A stretch of DNA of 8,618 nt from Pseudomonadota bacterium. Lineage in GTDB: Bacteria; Myxococcota; Myxococcia; Myxococcales; Anaeromyxobacteraceae. The translations under genes and the position numbers were made by a program. The DNA lies in NCBI GenBank assembly GCA_023411405.1, contig JAEYOU010000029.1, positions 1-8,618 of the forward strand, given 5' to 3'. This document shows, piece after piece, positions 5,183-8,618 of this stretch. Position 1 is the stretch's first letter. Each line of letters begins with the position of its first letter. The notes beneath the pieces were generated by a model. The model was not told the origin of the DNA. It worked only from the letters and a program-made list of their open reading frames with translations, and did no database searches.

Positions 5183-7105
5183 TCACCGCTTCAGCTTGGC
5201 GAGCGTGCTCGGACGCTCCTGCGCGTCCGGCCCCTTGGCGGCGGCGCGCGGCGGGAGCTCGGCGAGGAGCTCGTTCACCACCATGACCTCGAACGGCTTG
5301 ATGAGCACCGGCCGCGGCGGCCGGCGCAGGAACGCGCGCGCCTCGCCGGTGACGGCGCCTCCGGTCATGAACGCCACCCGCTGCATGAGCGCGGGCTTGC
5401 GCAGCAGGAGCTCGGCCCAGAACCGCTCGCCTCCGCCGTCGGGCATCATCACGTCGCAGACGACGAGATCGAAGTCGTCCTCCTCGATCGCGGCCAGCGC
5501 CTCCCGCACGCCCGCGGCGATCCGGACCTGGTGCTGCCGGCCGAGGAGCCGCGCCATCGAGCGGAGCACGTCCGGATCGTCGTCGATGACGAGGAGCGAC
5601 GCCCGCGCCGCGGGCGACGGCGCCGGCGTGGTGGCCGGCGCGGCGGCCCGGGGCTCCGCCCGCGCCAGCTCGACGATCGCCTGCGTGCCGCGCCCGACCG
5701 CGCTCTCGAACCGGAGCCTCCCCTGCATCGCCTCGAGGAGGGTCCGGGCGACGGCGAGGCCGAGCCCGGTCCCCTGCCCCGGCGCCTTCGCGGCGTGGAA
5801 GGGCTCGAAGACGTGGCGGAGCTCCTCCTCCGACATCCCTACGCCGTCGTCCTGCACCACGAGCTGGACCCGCTCGCAGAGCGCCGCCGCCCGCACCGTG
5901 ACCGACCCGGAGCGGACCGCCGGGATGGCCTGGACCGCGTTCACGAGCAGGTTGGAGAGCGCCTGGACGAGCGGCTCGGGGTGGGCGAGCACCCAGAGCC
6001 CGTCGGACACCTCGACCGAGATCGTGGCCCGCCCCTCGGCGCGGGCGCGCGCGGGGGCGAGCGCGAGCCGGAGCGCGTCCGCGACCCGGATCACCTCGAG
6101 CGTCTTGCAGCCGGCGTCGTTCCCGCCTGCGAGGAGGAGCTGGCGCGCGAGCGCCTCGATCCGGGCGACGCTGGTGCGCGCCTCGGCGACGGCCTGCCGG
6201 ACCTCCGGGCGCGGGTCGGCGGCGCAGGCGCCGGCGAGGAACCCGAGCCGCGACGCGACCGCCGTCGCGGGCTCCTTCACCTCGTGCGCGACGCCGGCCG
6301 AGAACTGCCCCACCGCTGCGAGCCGCTCCGCGCGCGCGAGCGCCGCCTGGCTGTCCTCGAGCTGCCGCGACCGGTCGGCCACCGCCGACTCGAGGCTCGT
6401 GCGGAGGCGGTGGTACTGCATCCCCTGCTCCGAGAGGCGCCGGAGGGTGATCACCCCGAACACCACCATCATCGCGAACGTGCCGACGCCCAGGAGGTAG
6501 GGCGTCGGCAGCGGCAGCCCGGTCTCCACCGCGGCGTCGTGGAGGATGACGACGGCGAAGAGCCCGAGGGCGGCGAGGTGCGCGAGGGGATAGGGCGCGC
6601 CGCTCCGGCCCCAGACCGCCGTGCGGTACAGCCCCCAGATCCCGTAGGCGCCGATGGCCACCCAGATGACCAGGCCGGCCGGGGTCAGGATCGGATCGTT
6701 GTAGACCACGCCGAGCCAGGGCAGCGGGTGCGCGCGGGTGCCCTCGCCGTAGACGAGGCCCGGCACCAGCGCCAGCAGCCCGAGCACGGCGAGCGGCCAC
6801 GCCCACCGGATCGGCCGCTCCGGGCGCTTCGCCCAGCCCGGCAGGTACGCGATCCACGCCAGGATGTGGAGCGCGATCCCCAGCACCTGGAGCCGGTTCG
6901 ACCACACGTGCACGGCGGGCGGGAGCGGGAGGGTGTCGCTGATGTCGGCCGCCGACATGAGGGCGGCCGTGAGGGCCACCCACCTCAGCGGGCGCAGGTC
7001 CTCCCACTCCGGGACGCGGCCGAGCGGCGCCACGGAAAGCGCCGCGAAGAGGCTGGTCAGGGCACCGAACAGCGCCCATGCGGAGACGGGGTTGAGCATG
7101 TCCAC
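5183..7105 (-). CDS. Seven-transmembrane hybrid sensor histidine kinase
   Basis: An inner-membrane hybrid two-component kinase of 640 residues. Seven hydrophobic segments lie near 8-26, 41-58, 71-89, 101-119, 141-163, 173-190 and 201-221 and form a sensor domain I cannot name. A helical linker follows (222-262). The phosphoacceptor motif AHEVKEP at 273-279 carries His274. The HATPase domain shows NLLVNA at 385-390, the DDGVGM block at 419-424, the FEPFHAAK box at 434-440 and GTGLGL at 445-450. After an Ala/Pro linker comes a receiver domain (about 503-615) with the acidic pocket at Asp508-510, phosphoacceptor Asp551, Thr581 and Lys603 (IKPFE). There is no HPt domain and no partner regulator in view. 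The residue four after His274 is Glu where HisKA kinases usually have Asn or Thr. The GTG at 7105 opens the frame; the ATG at 7099 (residue 3) is an equally possible start, and neither has a good Shine-Dalgarno. Confidence 0.95.
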   Translation of the reverse strand: MDMLNPVSAWALFGALTSLFAALSVAPLGRVPEWEDLRPLRWVALTAALMSAADISDTLPLPPAVHVWSNRLQVLGIALHILAWIAYLPGWAKRPERPIRWAWPLAVLGLLALVPGLVYGEGTRAHPLPWLGVVYNDPILTPAGLVIWVAIGAYGIWGLYRTAVWGRSGAPYPLAHLAALGLFAVVILHDAAVETGLPLPTPYLLGVGTFAMMVVFGVITLRRLSEQGMQYHRLRTSLESAVADRSRQLEDSQAALARAERLAAVGQFSAGVAHEVKEPATAVASRLGFLAGACAADPRPEVRQAVAEARTSVARIEALARQLLLAGGNDAGCKTLEVIRVADALRLALAPARARAEGRATISVEVSDGLWVLAHPEPLVQALSNLLVNAVQAIPAVRSGSVTVRAAALCERVQLVVQDDGVGMSEEELRHVFEPFHAAKAPGQGTGLGLAVARTLLEAMQGRLRFESAVGRGTQAIVELARAEPRAAAPATTPAPSPAARASLLVIDDDPDVLRSMARLLGRQHQVRIAAGVREALAAIEEDDFDLVVCDVMMPDGGGERFWAELLLRKPALMQRVAFMTGGAVTGEARAFLRRPPRPVLIKPFEVMVVNELLAELPPRAAAKGPDAQERPSTLAKLKR

Positions 7106-7121
7106 CAGACGGAGGACATGC
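7096..7121. promoter_or_regulatory. 8-bp inverted repeat over the kinase start
   Basis: GCATGTCC (7096-7103) and GGACATGC (7114-7121) are perfect inverted copies separated by 10 nt. The repeat covers both candidate start codons of the kinase. It could be an operator or an mRNA hairpin hiding the start, or chance. Confidence 0.3.
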
Positions 7122-7175
7122 GTATCACGCTCGGTGGGGCTCCCGCCGTGCCGTGACCAAGGGAGGCGATCGTAC

Positions 7176-7236
7176 GGGGGCTGCGCCCCCGCCCCAGGAG
7201 CGGAGCTCCTGGGGCCCCACCCCGGAGACCGGGGTG
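7176..7236. terminator. Three consecutive perfect hairpins between the GH3 and kinase genes
   Basis: The stems are GGGGGC/GCCCCC (7176-7181, 7185-7190), GCCCCAGGAGC/GCTCCTGGGGC (7191-7201, 7205-7215) and CACCCCGG/CCGGGGTG (7218-7225, 7229-7236). Each has a 3-nt loop, and the hairpins are 0-2 nt apart. They lie 39 bp downstream of the GH3 stop and upstream of the kinase. There is no T-run on either side, so a classical intrinsic terminator is not certain. A Rho-dependent pause, a processing element or a dispersed repeat would look the same. Confidence 0.55.
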
Positions 7237-7274
7237 CGCGATGTGCGGCGAAGGCTTTGCGGTGGGTCCGGGTC

Positions 7275-8618
7275 TCACACCTCGGGCAGCGCGGAGGGCG
7301 GCGCCCGCCCGTTCAGGACGTCGAGCACGACCGGCAGGTCCTCGGGACGGAGCGCGCGGGCCAGGCGGACGACGTTCCGGAGCGGGAGCTCCCGCAGCAT
7401 CGCCTCCATCATCACCGCCTCGGCCGTGCCGGGGGCGTACTTCCCCAGCGTCTCGAAGTACTTGCGCGCGAGCCGCTGCGCCCAGGGGCCCGCCACGGGG
7501 TGCTCGAGGAGCTCGCCCACCGAGGTGTTCTGATCCCAGGTACGCGCCGCCGGCCGCCCCTCGACGTGGACCAGGCCCGAGAGCCGCAGATCGCGGCTCG
7601 AGGCGCCCACGAGGATGGTGAACGACCCCGTCTCCACGCGCCAGTCGCGGGCGGCCACGTCCCAGAACGCGAACGCCCGCCGACCGAGCGCGAACCGGAC
7701 GGTCACCTCCTCGCCGGGCGCGAGGGCCACCTTCTCGAACCCCTTGAGCTCCTTCTCCGGCCGGACCACGCTCGCCGCGTCGTCCCGGACGTAGAGCTGC
7801 ACGACCTCCTGGCCGGCGACGCGCCCCGTGTTCTTCACCGTGAGCGAGACCGTCAGCGTCTCGTCCTCGGTCATCCGCGCGCGGTCGAACCGGAGGTCCG
7901 CGTACGAGAAGCTCGTGTACGAGAGCCCGTGGCCGAACGGGAACAGGGGCTCGGGACCGCCAGCGTCGTGGTGCCGGTACCCGACGAAGAGGCCCTCGCC
8001 GTAGACCACCCGGCGCTCGTCGCCGGGGAAGTTGCGATGCGGGGCGGTGTCCTCGATCCGCCGGGGGAAGGTCTCCGGGAGCTTGCCCGAGGGGTTGACC
8101 TCGCCGAAGAGGACGTCCACCGCCGCCGCCCCGCCGGCCTGGCCGCCGAGGTAGCCCTCGAGGACGGCGCGCGCCGTCCCGAGCCAGGGCATCTCGACGG
8201 GCGAGCCGTTCGAGAGGACGACGACGAGCCGCGGCTGGACCTCCGCGACGGCCTCGACCAGCGCGACGTGGCTCTCGGGGATGCGGAGGTGGCTGCGGTC
8301 GAACCCCTCCGACTCGAACACGTCGGTGAGGCCGATGAACACCACCGCGGCGTCGGAGCCGGCGGCGGCCGCGCGGGCCTCGGCGAGGAGCGCCGGGACG
8401 GGCTCCGCGCGCGCGAGGTCGTAGCCCGGCGCGTAGACCACCTCGCCCCGACCGGCGAGGAGCTGGACGGCCGCCTCGTGCGCCGTGTCGAGCCGCGTCG
8501 GGCGCACGTGCGAGCTGCCCCCGCCCTGGTAGCGCGGCTGGCGCGCGAACGCGCCGAGGAAGGCGACCTTCCCCGCGTGCGGCAGCGGGAGCACGCCGCC
8601 GTCGTTCTTGAGCAGCAC
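7275..8618 (-). CDS. Glycoside hydrolase family 3 (beta-glucosidase type), C-terminal part
   Basis: The last 447 residues of a GH3 enzyme, which removes non-reducing beta-linked sugars. The gene is cut by the right window edge; the first codon seen is GTG, the Val of the internal VLLKND motif, not a start. The N-terminal TIM barrel with the nucleophile Asp is therefore outside. Present are the alpha/beta sandwich domain (LLKNDGGVLPL, GGGSSHVRP, then FESEGFDR at 101-108 carrying the acid/base Glu), GKLPETFP at 178-185, the YGEGLFVGYRHHD and FPFGHGLSYTSF signatures at 206-237, and a fibronectin-III-like domain (about 250-345, with VKNTG, QLYVRD, LKGFEKVAL and GSFTILVGASS). A helical tail of about 95 residues follows (SVGELL, LPLRNVVRLA), as in other bacterial GH3 enzymes. 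There is no PA14 insertion in the visible part. Whether it is secreted cannot be judged without the N-terminus. Confidence 0.95.
   Translation of the reverse strand: MLLKNDGGVLPLPHAGKVAFLGAFARQPRYQGGGSSHVRPTRLDTAHEAAVQLLAGRGEVVYAPGYDLARAEPVPALLAEARAAAAGSDAAVVFIGLTDVFESEGFDRSHLRIPESHVALVEAVAEVQPRLVVVLSNGSPVEMPWLGTARAVLEGYLGGQAGGAAAVDVLFGEVNPSGKLPETFPRRIEDTAPHRNFPGDERRVVYGEGLFVGYRHHDAGGPEPLFPFGHGLSYTSFSYADLRFDRARMTEDETLTVSLTVKNTGRVAGQEVVQLYVRDDAASVVRPEKELKGFEKVALAPGEEVTVRFALGRRAFAFWDVAARDWRVETGSFTILVGASSRDLRLSGLVHVEGRPAARTWDQNTSVGELLEHPVAGPWAQRLARKYFETLGKYAPGTAEAVMMEAMLRELPLRNVVRLARALRPEDLPVVLDVLNGRAPPSALPEV

Noticed and set aside
4656..7156. Several long frames opposite or beside the kinase gene (4656-6500, 5531-7156, 5073-7079)
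   Set aside because: All are Arg/Ala/Gly-rich shadows; the 5183-7105 frame alone shows domain motifs in order and membrane segments.
1..8618. A new defence or mobile system
   Set aside because: All clear genes are housekeeping, cell-surface sugar, signalling or glycosidase genes. No nuclease, toxin, reverse transcriptase, integrase or attachment site is visible.

Overview
The window is very GC-rich throughout (roughly 70% by eye, not computed), with strong G/C preference at third codon positions, no A/T-rich promoters and few clear Shine-Dalgarno sites. Gene content and style (a GreB-like protein beginning MSKAF, a 7-TM hybrid histidine kinase, an rml/rfb cluster, a GH3 glucosidase) suggest a Gram-negative, GC-rich soil or sediment bacterium, perhaps Myxococcota (Anaeromyxobacter-like) or a Rokubacteria/Methylomirabilota-type lineage. 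This placement is an inference; no rRNA or marker gene is present.

Left part (1-3850): a dTDP-L-rhamnose cluster. On the minus strand, rfbA and rfbC overlap (TGATG) and rfbB lies further downstream. Between rfbC and rfbB sits rfbD on the opposite strand. It is damaged: homology stops after the GTPTW motif, the frame breaks at a GGGG run, and about a quarter to a third of the protein is missing. Just upstream of rfbD is a small unrecognised ORF, also broken at a 4-base homopolymer, whose stop overlaps the rfbD start (ATGA). The arrangement looks like an A-C-D-B cluster in which the D segment has been inverted and eroded. As drawn, RfbA, RfbB and RfbC would make dTDP-4-keto-L-rhamnose, but the last reductase is probably not functional from this copy.

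Middle (3853-5182): a GreB-like elongation factor lacking the catalytic coiled-coil tip lies upstream of rfbA on the same strand. It is divergently transcribed from a beta-class carbonic anhydrase. The 63-bp gap between them contains a 10-bp perfect inverted repeat, so that both genes carry the same 11-bp element just before their start codons. Downstream of the carbonic anhydrase is a cluster of three REP-like palindromic units, which also closes the convergent histidine kinase gene.

Right part (5183-8618): a full-length 7-TM hybrid histidine kinase on the minus strand, preceded by a 169-bp gap with three consecutive perfect hairpins, then the C-terminal 447 residues of a GH3 beta-glucosidase-type enzyme running off the right edge. 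I see no CRISPR array, tRNA, rRNA, intact mobile element or recognisable defence system. The points that merit attention are the broken, inverted rfbD segment, the reduced GreB-like factor, the symmetrical divergent promoter region and the unusual phosphotransfer motif of the kinase.
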